64,000 nt of DNA from Nodosilinea nodulosa PCC 7104 (GTDB lineage Bacteria > Cyanobacteriota > Cyanobacteriia > Phormidesmidales > Phormidesmidaceae), in contig NZ_JH976537.1 in assembly GCF_000309385.1 (NCBI RefSeq), positions 1,700,214 through 1,764,213 on the forward strand, read 5' to 3'. Of the stretch, positions 46,178-54,660 are shown piece by piece (position 1 is the first letter of the stretch; every line of letters begins with the position of its first letter). The notes beneath the pieces were generated by a model. The model saw nothing but the letters and a program-made list of their open reading frames with translations, was not told the origin of the DNA and did no database searches. Both the position numbers and the translations under genes were made by a program.

Positions 46178-47818
46178 ATGCCCCCAGGATTGTCTCCCTA
46201 TCGCTGGCTCGTCCGCATGGTCTGCGGGCTGGCCCTGGCGCTGGTGCTCCAGGGCCTGGGGGGAGGGCTAGCGCTGGCCCAGGCGGCCGAGACTGCCCCT
46301 GTGTCCGTCGACGGGTTGTTTTTGTTTGAGGTCCCCGCCGCCGGAGATCTGAAGGCGGCCGAACGGGCCTTGGCGATTGAGACCAACCTAGGACCGCTGA
46401 TTGGCAACCGGGAGCCGGTGGCGGTGCGGGCCGAGGTGCGCAGCACAGAAACCAGCGGTGGGTCCTCCCAGAGCGGCAATCCGGTCATTTTTGCGGGCGA
46501 TCGCTACATCATGACCGTCACCAACGCCGATGTGCAGGTCGGCGGGGCCAGTACCCTTCAGGCCCAGGCCGATCAGTGGGTCCACAGCATTTCCGACGCC
46601 CTCTCCCAGTCTCGCATCGAGCGCCAGAAGGGCTTTTTGGTCAAGGCTTTGGTCAAGGCCCTGGCGGCTCTGGCGGCGGCTCTGGCGGTGCACTGGCTGG
46701 CCGGGCGACTGTGGCACCGCTGGCTCAGACCCTTTCTAGATCGATTTGCCTTCTCCCCCATCGACCCCGACAACCACGAGCACGAGGCCACCGGGCTAAA
46801 CCTGCTCTTTCGTTTGACTCTTTTTCTGGTGCGGGGCGGGGTGTGGTTTGCGGCCCTGGCCTACATCGCCAACCTCTTTCCGGTCACCCGCCGGATCAGC
46901 TACCGGGTGGCCCTGAGCCTGCAAGAGGGGTTGTTTGCCCGCAGTCTGCTGTTGGGCAGTCGGTCGTATTCGCTGCTGGGCCTGCTGACGCTGGTAGCTG
47001 TGCTGCTGGCCATGATTGTCGTGGCCAGCGCCGTCACTAACCTGATGCGATCGCGGGTGCTGCGGGCCACGGGCATTAGCCTGGCCGCCCAGGAGGCGAT
47101 CGCGGTGCTCTCCAAGTACACCCTGATCTTGCTGGGCACCGTAGTCATTCTCCAGCTGTGGGGCATCGACCTCAGCTCCATTGCCCTCATCGCCAGCGGT
47201 CTGGGCATTGGGGTTGGCCTGGGCCTCCAGGGCCTGGTCAAAGATTTTGTCAGCGGTCTGGTGCTGGTCTTCGAGCGCCCGGTACAGGTGGGAGACTTTG
47301 TGGATTTCGGCGAGGTCAAGGGCACCGTCGCTCGCATTGGCTCCCGCAGCACCGAGATTCGCACCCTCGATCAGGTGGCGATCATCGTGCCCAACTCCCG
47401 CTTTTTAGAATCCGAGGTGATCAACTGGAGCCACGGCAACCCCGTATCGCGCATTCGTCTGCCCGTGGGCGTGTCCTACAGCGCTGATCCCCAGGCGGTC
47501 AAAGTTGCGCTGCTCGAAGCCTGCCACAAGAACCAGGAGATCCTCTCAGCCCCGTCCCCCCAGGTATTTTTCCTGGGTTTTGGCGACAGCGCGCTCAACT
47601 TTGAGCTGCTGGTGTGGATTGCCCAGCCCAGCCGCCAGCTGGTCATCAAAAGCGATCTGTACTTTGCCATCGAGGCCAGCCTGCGCCACTACAACATTGA
47701 GGTGCCTTTTCCCCAGCGCGATCTGCACATTCGCTCTGGGCACCTGCCCGTCAACCTTTCAGCCGAGGCCCAGCAGCTACTGCGGCGGCTGGATGGGGAG
47801 TCCGACGAACAGCAATAA
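46178..47818 (+). CDS. MscS-family mechanosensitive ion channel
   Basis: The 546-residue protein has a signal peptide (1-35), an extracytosolic N-terminal domain (about 40-145), about four membrane helices, then the MscS core. The core includes the TM3-like LGIGVGLGLQGLVKDFVSGLVLVFERPVQVGDFVDFGE segment, and the beta-domain VKGTVARIGSRSTEIRTLDQVAIIVPNS. It relieves pressure on osmotic downshift. The signal and long N-terminal domain put it among the larger MscS-like proteins of cyanobacteria. It follows a membrane GIDE gene. Function well supported. Confidence 0.92.
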   Translation: MPPGLSPYRWLVRMVCGLALALVLQGLGGGLALAQAAETAPVSVDGLFLFEVPAAGDLKAAERALAIETNLGPLIGNREPVAVRAEVRSTETSGGSSQSGNPVIFAGDRYIMTVTNADVQVGGASTLQAQADQWVHSISDALSQSRIERQKGFLVKALVKALAALAAALAVHWLAGRLWHRWLRPFLDRFAFSPIDPDNHEHEATGLNLLFRLTLFLVRGGVWFAALAYIANLFPVTRRISYRVALSLQEGLFARSLLLGSRSYSLLGLLTLVAVLLAMIVVASAVTNLMRSRVLRATGISLAAQEAIAVLSKYTLILLGTVVILQLWGIDLSSIALIASGLGIGVGLGLQGLVKDFVSGLVLVFERPVQVGDFVDFGEVKGTVARIGSRSTEIRTLDQVAIIVPNSRFLESEVINWSHGNPVSRIRLPVGVSYSADPQAVKVALLEACHKNQEILSAPSPQVFFLGFGDSALNFELLVWIAQPSRQLVIKSDLYFAIEASLRHYNIEVPFPQRDLHIRSGHLPVNLSAEAQQLLRRLDGESDEQQ

Positions 47819-47820
47819 TT

Positions 47821-47848
47821 TCAGTCTTTTCAGGTCAGTCTTTTCGGG
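47821..47848. repeat. Tandem 14-bp repeat
   Basis: TCAGTCTTTTCAGG and TCAGTCTTTTCGGG stand side by side just after the mscS stop, one mismatch. Confidence 0.9.
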
Positions 47849-47953
47849 CTTGGTTTTGCGCTGGCCCATGCGGAACCCTCCCCGGCTGCCACCGATTGGG
47901 CTGGGCAAACGGTGTCTGCCCCTACGCCAGCCACCTGTCTCATGCGGTTTAGG

Positions 47954-48151
47954 TTTGGCTGTGGCCAGTCTGGTTCAGACCTGCCTCCTATGAATGTTCA
48001 AACGTTTGAATGTTCATATCAAGTCCGGCTAATGAACCCAAGAATTGTAGGCCACTAACCCTTGCTTCTTCTAAGGCCATAGTGCGGTCGATTAAGCGGA
48101 CTTGATATCATAGGGTGTCTGGATGCCCTGACCAACGTGACTATGGCTATA
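47954..48151 (+). mobile_element. MITE-like family A, copy 4, split by another insertion
   Basis: The left half (TTTGGCTGTGG.. to GTTCAT) and right half (AGGGTGTCTGGATG.. to CTATGGCTATA) match the family. The core palindrome is intact at 47995-48016 (AATGTTCAAACGTTTGAATG...). A 91-bp second element lies between GTTCA and TAGGG. Removing it restores the sequence GTTCATAGG seen in copy 3. Confidence 0.85.
48017..48107. mobile_element. 91-bp nested element with TATCAAGTCCG inverted repeats
   Basis: The ends are perfect 11-bp inverted repeats (TATCAAGTCCG and CGGACTTGATA), with further partial pairing (GCTAAT/ATTAAGC). TCA flanks it on both sides (48014-48016 and 48108-48110), a target duplication. 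There is no coding capacity, so it is non-autonomous. Confidence 0.82.
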
Positions 48152-48240
48152 TCTGGGGCTGGCTCGGGCAAAACTTGACCAACTCTAAAAAAAAAGAGCG
48201 CTTCAGGGAAAATTAGCTAAAATTACAGCCGTATTTGCAG

Positions 48241-48255
48241 AGAAACCGGGCTTCT
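48241..48255. repeat. AGAAACCGGG repeat, copy 1
   Basis: AGAAACCGGGCTTCT, a near palindrome, lies upstream of the secreted-protein gene; a close copy lies just after it at 49542. GGTTTCTC at 48289-48296 can pair with its left part. Confidence 0.6.
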
Positions 48256-48325
48256 ATGCCCGCAGACGTGCCCAGTTGGTGGCCTGACGGGTTTCTCGAG
48301 TGAGGAGTATAGGGAGCTAATTTCC

Positions 48326-49537
48326 ATGAAACCAGTCTGGCCCACAATCCCCCTTAGCCGCTGGTCGAAGCGGCTGTTTAAGTCGCTTGCGCTGTTTATT
48401 ACCTCGGTTTTTCTGGTCACTGGCCTAGCGGTGCCCGGCTACAGTGCGGCTCAGCCCCCAGCGCTGACGCCCAATACCGCTGCCGAGGTCGGATTGGATA
48501 TGTTGATGGCCCAGGAACCCAACACCGCGGGCAACGCCACCCTTTACTTTGAAACCGCTACCTTTACCGTTAGCGTTCATCCTAGGAATGGTCAGTTCCT
48601 CAGTATGAATGTCTACAACAGAGACACTCGGCGGTCTGAACAACTCAATGCTCCCGTTACCCGCCGCGACGGAATTATCAGTAGCGACTGGATAAGCTAT
48701 GACAGCTTCGGCTCGCGTGCAGGCCGCAGCGTCGTCTACCGGGCTAGTGGCAACCTAACTAACAACCAGGCCCGCCTCGAAATCGTTGATGCCTCCACCA
48801 GTTCCATATTGCTGAGTCAAAACAGCACCAGCGTTCGAGACTTTTTCCTTCCCGGAGCCAACCCCGGCCCTAACCCTGGACAGGGCGACCTGCTCAACCG
48901 CACATTTGTGGGCTTTGATACCCAAAACCACTCGGTTCGGGTGTTTAACGACGGCGGCATCACCAAGATGAATGTTTACAACAGAGTCACTAGTCAAACG
49001 CTGGTCAATGGTCTGACTGCCACCGCAGAAGCCACTAATGTCGCCCCCTACCGATGCTGGGTCAACTACTTTGGCGGGCAAAGTTTTGGCGGTGCTCCGG
49101 CCCGCTACTTCGTTCGAGTCAGCGGTGATGGACAGGCACTGCTGGAGGTGATTGCCGCCAACGGCGGAGTGCTACTGTCAGAACCTAGAATCAACTCTGC
49201 GCCTCTGGTGACTAATATTCCCCAGGCCGATCGCCCCGATTGTTTTGGCAGCGGTGGCACCGTGCCCGATGGGGCTGGCCTAGCGCCTTATGTGGCCGCC
49301 GTCTTTGGTGGTGACAATGAACTCCAGCAGGTGCGCCAGGTGCTACCCAGTGGCAGCAGCCAGGGTGTAGGGGGTTTGACCTGCGTCATCAACCCTCGCT
49401 TCGAGAATGCTCCCCAGGGTAGGTTTATCAATGCGGCTGAATGTACCGATCGCAACGATGCCAGCGCAGTGGTCAACTTCCTGCGGGCGCGCGGGCTCAA
49501 CGCTCGCCTGGTCTACCGCAACTTTAGGTACCGCTAG
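48326..49537 (+). CDS. Exported protein with internal duplication and SPOR-like end
   Basis: This 403-residue protein has a signal peptide (1-41). Two homologous halves carry similar strands: FETATFTVSVHPRNGQFLSMNVYNRDTR and FDTQNHSVRVFNDGGITKMNVYNRVTS. The last 60 residues (LTCVINPRFENAPQGRFINAAECTDRNDASAVVNFLRARGLNARLVYRNFRYR) resemble the SPOR-type peptidoglycan-binding fold. It probably acts in the periplasm or at the cell wall. AGGAG-like sites are distant. AGAAACCGGG repeats flank it. Confidence 0.65.
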   Translation: MKPVWPTIPLSRWSKRLFKSLALFITSVFLVTGLAVPGYSAAQPPALTPNTAAEVGLDMLMAQEPNTAGNATLYFETATFTVSVHPRNGQFLSMNVYNRDTRRSEQLNAPVTRRDGIISSDWISYDSFGSRAGRSVVYRASGNLTNNQARLEIVDASTSSILLSQNSTSVRDFFLPGANPGPNPGQGDLLNRTFVGFDTQNHSVRVFNDGGITKMNVYNRVTSQTLVNGLTATAEATNVAPYRCWVNYFGGQSFGGAPARYFVRVSGDGQALLEVIAANGGVLLSEPRINSAPLVTNIPQADRPDCFGSGGTVPDGAGLAPYVAAVFGGDNELQQVRQVLPSGSSQGVGGLTCVINPRFENAPQGRFINAAECTDRNDASAVVNFLRARGLNARLVYRNFRYR

Positions 49538-49541
49538 GGCT

Positions 49542-49556
49542 AGAAACCGGGTTTCT
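49542..49556. repeat. AGAAACCGGG repeat, copy 2
   Basis: AGAAACCGGGTTTCT lies 5 bp after the stop of the secreted-protein gene, and a related sequence lies at 49590-49598. TGCTCATC/GATGAGCA forms another small hairpin at 49600-49622. Confidence 0.6.
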
Positions 49557-49644
49557 GGGCCAGTCTGTCCCTAAGTCAGATGACCGATTCAGAAACCTGG
49601 GTGCTCATCCGGGGGATGAGCATTCCATCGCTCAAATTCCATAG

Positions 49645-49676
49645 GAAAAGGGGAGACAGAACTGTCTCCCCTTTTC
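49645..49676. terminator. Bidirectional terminator
   Basis: A 14-bp perfect stem (GAAAAGGGGAGACA with its complement) encloses a GAAC loop. A and T ends allow termination on both strands for the secreted-protein gene and thyX. Confidence 0.88.
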
Positions 49677-49695
49677 TGCGTCTGCGGTCGTGACC

Positions 49696-50418
49696 CTACG
49701 GGGCCAAACGGGCTTTTTTGAGCCGGTTTTCTTCGTACCAGGCGGCGATCGCCGGTACCCAGGCAACAAAATGGGGCCAGATTTCCTCGCACATTTTTTG
49801 GGCTTCGAGCTGGGCATCGGCCTTCCAGCGCAGGTCGAGCAGGTGCATGAGCGATCGCACGTTGGCCGACATCACCCAGTGCTGGCGAATATCGAAGGGA
49901 ATCAGCCCCCGCGCGTGCTCTTCGGCAAAGCCCTGGTCGATGCGTTCCTTGTAACGCTGGCTAGCCGACCGGCACCAGTCGAGGTCCTGCTGGCGGGCCT
50001 CGACGGTGTACTCGTACTTCTTGCCTTGGCGATCGGTGTAGTCGCCCAGGGGTCTCAGATAAAAGACCTCTTCCACGTCGCGCTTGCCGTCCACCACATC
50101 GAGAATGCGCTGACCTGTATAGCGAAATGACTGCACATCGAATGAAACGCCGACGCGATGAGTCCGAATCTGCTGCATGGTGCTGTGGGGAAACCAGCCC
50201 ACGTTAAGCACAATCTGGGGATGTTCCAGGGGGCCGTAGTGGCCGCGCCCGCCCTTCAGCAGGCTGGTGACTAAGATTTCGCCGCAGCGCTCTTCGCTGG
50301 GCCAGGTGCTGCGATCGTGCGCCACAAAGCCCTCGGCGTAATCCTGGTGCATGGCGGCGTACATGGTCTGTTGAGGGTTTGGGGTCTGGGAAATGACCTC
50401 AACGGTGAAGCGATCCAT
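49696..50418 (-). CDS. thyX: FAD-dependent thymidylate synthase
   Basis: The 240-residue flavoenzyme makes dTMP from dUMP, with the substrate-binding helix QQIRTHRVGVSFDVQSFRY that contains the ThyX signature RHR-x7-S-like motif as R-T-H-R. It is folate- and FAD-dependent, unlike ThyA. The start is ATG at 50418. It is likely co-transcribed with the gene at 50441, 22 bp upstream. Confidence 0.93.
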   Translation of the reverse strand: MDRFTVEVISQTPNPQQTMYAAMHQDYAEGFVAHDRSTWPSEERCGEILVTSLLKGGRGHYGPLEHPQIVLNVGWFPHSTMQQIRTHRVGVSFDVQSFRYTGQRILDVVDGKRDVEEVFYLRPLGDYTDRQGKKYEYTVEARQQDLDWCRSASQRYKERIDQGFAEEHARGLIPFDIRQHWVMSANVRSLMHLLDLRWKADAQLEAQKMCEEIWPHFVAWVPAIAAWYEENRLKKARLAP

Positions 50419-50440
50419 AGCTCAGATTTTCTAGGGTTGA

Positions 50441-51538
50441 TTAAATGTCCAGGTACTCGACGTACTCGACCGTGCGCCGCCCCCTGGGTATGGGTTCAGA
50501 CGCGCGCGCCGGGGCTGTCGGTGTAGATACCTCTGTAGTAGATGTCTCTGAGGTAAACGTCTCTGGGGTAGATGTCTCTGGCGTTTCGTCTAGGGCAATC
50601 CCTGACGTCTGCCCCAGGGAGGCCTGTGCTAGAGGCGCTTCAACGCCGCTCAAAACCAAGTTTTTTGAGGCATCGGCAACGTCTTGGGCCGCGACAAATT
50701 GAGTTTCTGCGGGTGAATTGCTCACCTCAGTCGCACCAAATGCCGAGCCTGCAGTAAATGGCTGGGCCGAGCTGGGTGCTAACGGCCGGGTCGGGCGGAG
50801 CAGGTTTTGCCCATCTTCTAGGGCCGATCGCACGATCGCATCGCTTTCCTGGCTCAGCCGCAGCTGAAAGCAGTCGCTCAGGTGCGATCGCATCGACACC
50901 CCCGCCGAATAGTCGCCGTCCACCGCACCCTGCTCGATCAGCCGCACCAGCCGCCGCGCCGCCACCAGTCGTTTCAGCGGGTCGGGATGGCTCAGCAAAC
51001 CCAGATTGTGCTCCATCTGAGCAACGGGCGCAGCAGCCCACAGGTCGTCGCTGCGCTCTGCCGAGTGAGACGATCGCACCAGCGCCCCCACCGCAAACAG
51101 CGCCAGCGCCCCCTGCCCCGTCAGCAGCAGCGCCATCAGCAGCGAGTGGGTGCTGTGCCACAGGGCCGTAAAGGTGTAGGTGCTCACCCCCGTCACCCCC
51201 GCCAACACCAGGGCCTGCTGCTGATATGACGTGGGCAGGGGCAAGCCCTGCTGAATACGCTGCACTAAGCCCTTGCGCTGGCGCGGGGAAAGCTGTAGAA
51301 GCTGCTGATAGGCGACCAACCCCACCCCAGCAGAGATGACTAAGCCACCGTTCAGCAGGCCCAGAGCCAGGCTACCCAGGCCCAGGCCCCACATCTGCGG
51401 ATGCTGAAGGCGGGGCAGCGATCGCCGCCACCGCAGAATTGGCGACACAGAACGCGGCGGCGGTGAAATATCTAGAGCAGGACGGGGAACAACGGGAGAA
51501 ACCACGGGAAATTGTTGCAGATGGGCAGAGTGAACCAA
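50441..51538 (-). CDS. Membrane protein with Ser/Thr-rich repeat tail, unknown
   Basis: The 365-residue protein has two or three membrane helices in the first half (SLALGLLNGGLVISAGVGLVAY, QALVLAGVTGVSTYTFTALW, MALLLTGQGALALFAVGALV), a soluble middle with ARRLVRLIEQG and HLSDCFQLRLSQES segments, and an acidic C-terminal tail with repeated ETST/ESTP units. No family recognised. Its stop is 22 bp before thyX, so both may be in one transcript. Confidence 0.6.
   Translation of the reverse strand: MVHSAHLQQFPVVSPVVPRPALDISPPPRSVSPILRWRRSLPRLQHPQMWGLGLGSLALGLLNGGLVISAGVGLVAYQQLLQLSPRQRKGLVQRIQQGLPLPTSYQQQALVLAGVTGVSTYTFTALWHSTHSLLMALLLTGQGALALFAVGALVRSSHSAERSDDLWAAAPVAQMEHNLGLLSHPDPLKRLVAARRLVRLIEQGAVDGDYSAGVSMRSHLSDCFQLRLSQESDAIVRSALEDGQNLLRPTRPLAPSSAQPFTAGSAFGATEVSNSPAETQFVAAQDVADASKNLVLSGVEAPLAQASLGQTSGIALDETPETSTPETFTSETSTTEVSTPTAPARASEPIPRGRRTVEYVEYLDI
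50521..50585. repeat. 15-bp tandem repeats in the membrane-protein tail
   Basis: The unit GTAGATGTCTCTGAG recurs about four times with changes (GTAAACGTCTCTGGG, GTAGATGTCTCTGGC). It encodes the five-residue ETSTP-like repeats of the protein tail. Confidence 0.8.
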
Positions 51539-51628
51539 GGCCTAGCATAGCCCGCCACCCTGTCTTAGGCTCTCTTTTGCAGAAAAACTTTGGCAGAAAA
51601 CCTTCGGGCTACCCACAGGAAACAAAAG

Positions 51629-51661
51629 CCCCACCCACTCACCCCCTCTATCCCCTCCCCC
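51629..51661. repeat. C-rich pyrimidine tract
   Basis: A CCCCACCCACTCACCCCC-like run lies beside the stop codon of the DUF6765 gene. It is similar to the tracts at 5053 and 15593 and may be a short STRR-type array. Confidence 0.5.
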
Positions 51662-52722
51662 TACGCCACGCAAATCCCATACTCCGGCAGCAGGTCATGG
51701 ATGACGTAAAAGTGATGAGCCCGCAGCGCGTCGTGAAAGCGCTTCCAGTTGCTGGTCAGAAACTTGGGTGAGTAGGCCAGGCCCGACTCCTTGCGCTCCC
51801 CTTCCCAGGCCACCCCCAGCGCCTTCTGTTTCCACGAGCCGTAGCCTTGGGCAATGTAGCTAACTTCGGCAGGGCCAAAGCTAAAACTGCCCTGGGCAAT
51901 GTGGGCTACCCACTGGCGGTGGCGGCCTTCGGCTTCCCCTAGGGTAGTTTCCAGCAGCGCGGCGATCTTGCGCCGATCGGCCTCCGGCAGGCCGGGGACC
52001 GGGGCGTCGGGGTCGCCCAACCGATACCGCTGCATGGCTTTGCACATTTCGTCGGCGGCCTCTAAGTAGTCGCGGGGGTTGTCGCGGCTAATTTTTTCGC
52101 CCCGGCCATTGGTGTAGCCCCAGCGCAGGTAGGGTCTGTCGGGGTTGCTGAGCACTGTGCCGTGGCCCAGGGGTAGCGCCCCGCCAATAAAAAATCCCTT
52201 CAGCCGGTTCATCAGACTTTGGTCGGGTTTGTTGTCGCCATCAACCAGGTCGCGGGCGCTGTTGATTTCGTGGCTAACCCCCGCAAAGCCCTGATGAGCC
52301 CAGGTATCGGCAAACACGTGCAGGGTAATGCCCAAACGGTGCAGGCCGTAGCTGCGGTAGCGCTGCTCAATGCATTCGCGCACCATGGTCTGGGCCACTG
52401 GGCTATTGGGGCGGCAGATTAGCTTTTCGATAAAGGTGCCCGGCGGGTCTTGTCCGGCGGGCAGACCGCCGTTGCCCGGCAAAAAGTGAAACGGAATCCA
52501 CACCTTGCAGTTGGCCAACTCCTTGAAGTTGCGGTAGTCGAGCATTTTGTGGGCCGAGCTAATGCGATCGAACATTGCCCCATTGTCAAAGCGAATTAGC
52601 CCTGCCTGGGTTGAGTCGTCGACGTACTGGGCACTGTGGGCCACGATGCTGGCATCCAAATGCTCAAACCCTGCCAGGCGAGCGCACACGTAGGTGACCC
52701 CGTGGTGAAAATCAATTTGCAT
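51661..52722 (-). CDS. DUF6765 family protein, possible zinc-phospholipase-like fold
   Basis: The 353-residue protein starts MQIDFHHGVTYVCARLAGF and has VAHSAQYVDDSTQAGLIRFDNG, SSAHKMLDYRN, and HVFADTWAHQGFAGV. I recognise this as the DUF6765 family. The spacing of His and Asp (H..H near the start, AHS..DD, HVFADTWAHQ) resembles zinc-dependent phospholipase C/nuclease S1-type metal sites; this is inference. No signal peptide. Next to it lie a C-rich tract and, divergently, nothing closer than 177 bp. Confidence 0.7.
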   Translation of the reverse strand: MQIDFHHGVTYVCARLAGFEHLDASIVAHSAQYVDDSTQAGLIRFDNGAMFDRISSAHKMLDYRNFKELANCKVWIPFHFLPGNGGLPAGQDPPGTFIEKLICRPNSPVAQTMVRECIEQRYRSYGLHRLGITLHVFADTWAHQGFAGVSHEINSARDLVDGDNKPDQSLMNRLKGFFIGGALPLGHGTVLSNPDRPYLRWGYTNGRGEKISRDNPRDYLEAADEMCKAMQRYRLGDPDAPVPGLPEADRRKIAALLETTLGEAEGRHRQWVAHIAQGSFSFGPAEVSYIAQGYGSWKQKALGVAWEGERKESGLAYSPKFLTSNWKRFHDALRAHHFYVIHDLLPEYGICVA

Positions 52723-52899
52723 GGAACGGTCTGACTAGCAGCACGGGGAGCCTCCCGACAGGGCGCAACCCTAGATTAGGGTAAGGGTTAGAATGCCCTA
52801 TGCAGTGTTAAGCATTGTGATCTGCGCCTCAGGATCTAGAACCTAAGACCGACAACGCCCGCCGGTATCGATCGCCCCAGGGCTTGCCCCAGCTATCGA

Positions 52900-53511
52900 T
52901 CAGTTTCCCGCTGGCGGCGCACCGTCTGGCCCGCCATCAGCGGATGCGGCAGTTTCGGTTCGCGCAAACGACTGATGAATCGCCATCAGCACCGGGTCGA
53001 TGGCCGCAGTGGTGTCACCGTAGTAGCTGGTAATGGTGGCGGTGGCGGTGGGATAGCCGACGTAGGTGATAAAGGCGTTAGGCAGGTCGCCAGGAATTTC
53101 GCTCAGCCACAGACGAACGGCCGTAACCCCGTCGATGGTAACGGCATCGTAGCGGGTCACGGTATAGCCCTGCGATCGAATCTTCTCCAGGGACTCGCCC
53201 ACCACGGCCTGGGGCGGCGCATCCTGCCAGGTGATTTCGGTGCGCATAGCGGGCAGGCTGTCTGTGGCCCCGGCGCTGTTGGCGACCACCTGGGGGGCGT
53301 TGGCCTGGGCGTTGACCTGCCACCCCACCGGCAGGTCAATGGAAAACAGATCTTCGTAGCTGGTGGTTTCTAGCGCTGGAATCGCTGGCGCGGCGGGGGC
53401 TGCTTCGGCGGCCACCAGGCGGTCTGGGGCCTGAGCCTGGGCGGCAGGAGCACCAGCGGTGAGCACCGCTGCCCCTAGCACTAATCCCCACATCGTTAGC
53501 TGTTTCATCAT
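52900..53511 (-). CDS. Exported PsbP-like-sized hypothetical protein
   Basis: The 203-residue protein has a signal peptide from the ATG at 53511 (MKQLTMWGLVLGAAVLTAGAPAAQAQ); AAGGAG lies six bases before it, so an upstream GTG-style extension to 53538 is not used. The mature part has a beta-rich domain: YEDLFSIDLPVGWQVNAQ, SLEKIRSQGYTVTRYDAVTIDGVTAVRLWLSEI, YGDTTAAIDPVLMAIHQSF. The FSIDLPVGWQV start resembles PsbP or Mog1-like folds of lumenal proteins. Function unknown. Confidence 0.65.
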   Translation of the reverse strand: MMKQLTMWGLVLGAAVLTAGAPAAQAQAPDRLVAAEAAPAAPAIPALETTSYEDLFSIDLPVGWQVNAQANAPQVVANSAGATDSLPAMRTEITWQDAPPQAVVGESLEKIRSQGYTVTRYDAVTIDGVTAVRLWLSEIPGDLPNAFITYVGYPTATATITSYYGDTTAAIDPVLMAIHQSFARTETAASADGGPDGAPPAGN

Positions 53512-53645
53512 GGTTCTCCTTTGCGCTGACTCAACCACTGCTGTTTAGTATCGCCTACCCAAAGCCCAGGGCGTTTGCCGTGCGACCTTCGAAATGGGCG
53601 ATCGGTACGCTAGCCTTTGAGAGACTACACCTTGGCCGATCGCCC

Positions 53646-54527
53646 ATGCTCCCCGCCCCCGATGCTGACCCCAAACCCGGCCATCTCTACGTGGTGGGCA
53701 CCCCCCTGGGCAACCTTGAAGATATGACCTTTCGCGCGGTGCGAATGTTGCAGGCCGTCGATCTAATTGCCGCTGAAGACACCCGCCACACCGGCAAGCT
53801 GCTGGCCCATTTTCAAATCACTACGCCTCAAATTAGCTACCACGAGCACAACCGCCAGAGCCGCACTGGCGAGGTGCTGCACCACCTGCAAGCCCGCCAG
53901 CACGCGGTGGCGCTGGTCAGCGATGCGGGCATGCCGGGCATCTCAGATCCGGGCTATGAGCTGATTGCCGCCTGCATTGAGGCCGAGATTCCGGTGATTC
54001 CCATTCCGGGGCCAACAGCAGCGATCACGGCGCTGTGCGTGGCGGGGTTGCCCAGCGATCGCTTTATCTTTGAAGGCTTTCTGCCCCTCAAGGGCAAAGA
54101 GCGGACCGTCCGCCTAGAGGCGATCGCCCAGGCAGATTGCACCGTGGTTCTCTACGAAGCCCCCCACAAGCTGGTGAAAACCCTGGAGGACCTGGTTGGC
54201 GTGCTGGGGCGCGATCGCCCCCTCTGCCTGGGCCGCGAGCTTACCAAGCGATTTGAAGAATTTTGGCGCGGCACCCTGGGCGATGCTTTAGAGCACTACC
54301 AGGCCACAGCCCCCAAGGGAGAATTTACCATTGTCATCCAGGGGGCGACCCGCGAACATCCGGTGCTGTCTGAGCAGGCCATCAAAGCTGAGCTAGAGCA
54401 CCTCTTGCACCAGGGAATTTCCCGCACCGATGCCAGCCGCCAGTTGGCCAAAGCCACCGGCCAGCCCAAAAAGTTGATCTACCAGCTTTCCCTCAGCATC
54501 GATATCGATACGGACGAAGGAGCCTAG
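53646..54527 (+). CDS. rsmI: 16S rRNA (cytidine1402-2'-O)-methyltransferase
   Basis: The 293-residue enzyme 2'-O-methylates C1402 of 16S rRNA near the decoding site. The tetrapyrrole-methylase-like fold is shown by GHLYVVGTPLGNLEDMTFRAVRML, AAEDTRHTGKLL, SDAGMPGISDPGY and PIPGPTAAITAL. The ATG at 53646 matches the family start; an in-frame upstream start at 53580 is less likely. It is read divergently from the exported gene at 52900. Confidence 0.94.
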   Translation: MLPAPDADPKPGHLYVVGTPLGNLEDMTFRAVRMLQAVDLIAAEDTRHTGKLLAHFQITTPQISYHEHNRQSRTGEVLHHLQARQHAVALVSDAGMPGISDPGYELIAACIEAEIPVIPIPGPTAAITALCVAGLPSDRFIFEGFLPLKGKERTVRLEAIAQADCTVVLYEAPHKLVKTLEDLVGVLGRDRPLCLGRELTKRFEEFWRGTLGDALEHYQATAPKGEFTIVIQGATREHPVLSEQAIKAELEHLLHQGISRTDASRQLAKATGQPKKLIYQLSLSIDIDTDEGA

Positions 54528-54589
54528 TTGGGATCTGCCACTGCCCTCTCTGTACCGCGAGTCTTACGGTTCAGCCAGTTCGCCCCACT

Positions 54590-54657
54590 TTGGCTTCTAG
54601 CTCCCCTGCTCTCCGACTTACAGAAATAGCCCCTAACCTTCCGCCTCAGAGTACTAG
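54590..54657. mobile_element. MITE-like family B, copy 2 (truncated, inverted)
   Basis: The stretch CTAGCTCCCCTGCTC..CAGAAATAGCCCCTAACCTTCCGCC ending AGTACTAG matches the complement of the copy at 25579-25689. The left end is degenerate. It lies 3 bp from the stop codon of the gene at 54661. Confidence 0.65.
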
Positions 54658-54660
54658 GCG

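Larger units (their letters stand above)
47819..48325. other. Intergenic region with nested repeats
   Basis: The 507 bp hold a tandem 14-bp repeat, the split MITE copy with its nested element, and an AGAAACCGGG repeat. No gene is seen. A CTCT-A9-GAG run near 48183-48197 has no clear role. Confidence 0.6.
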
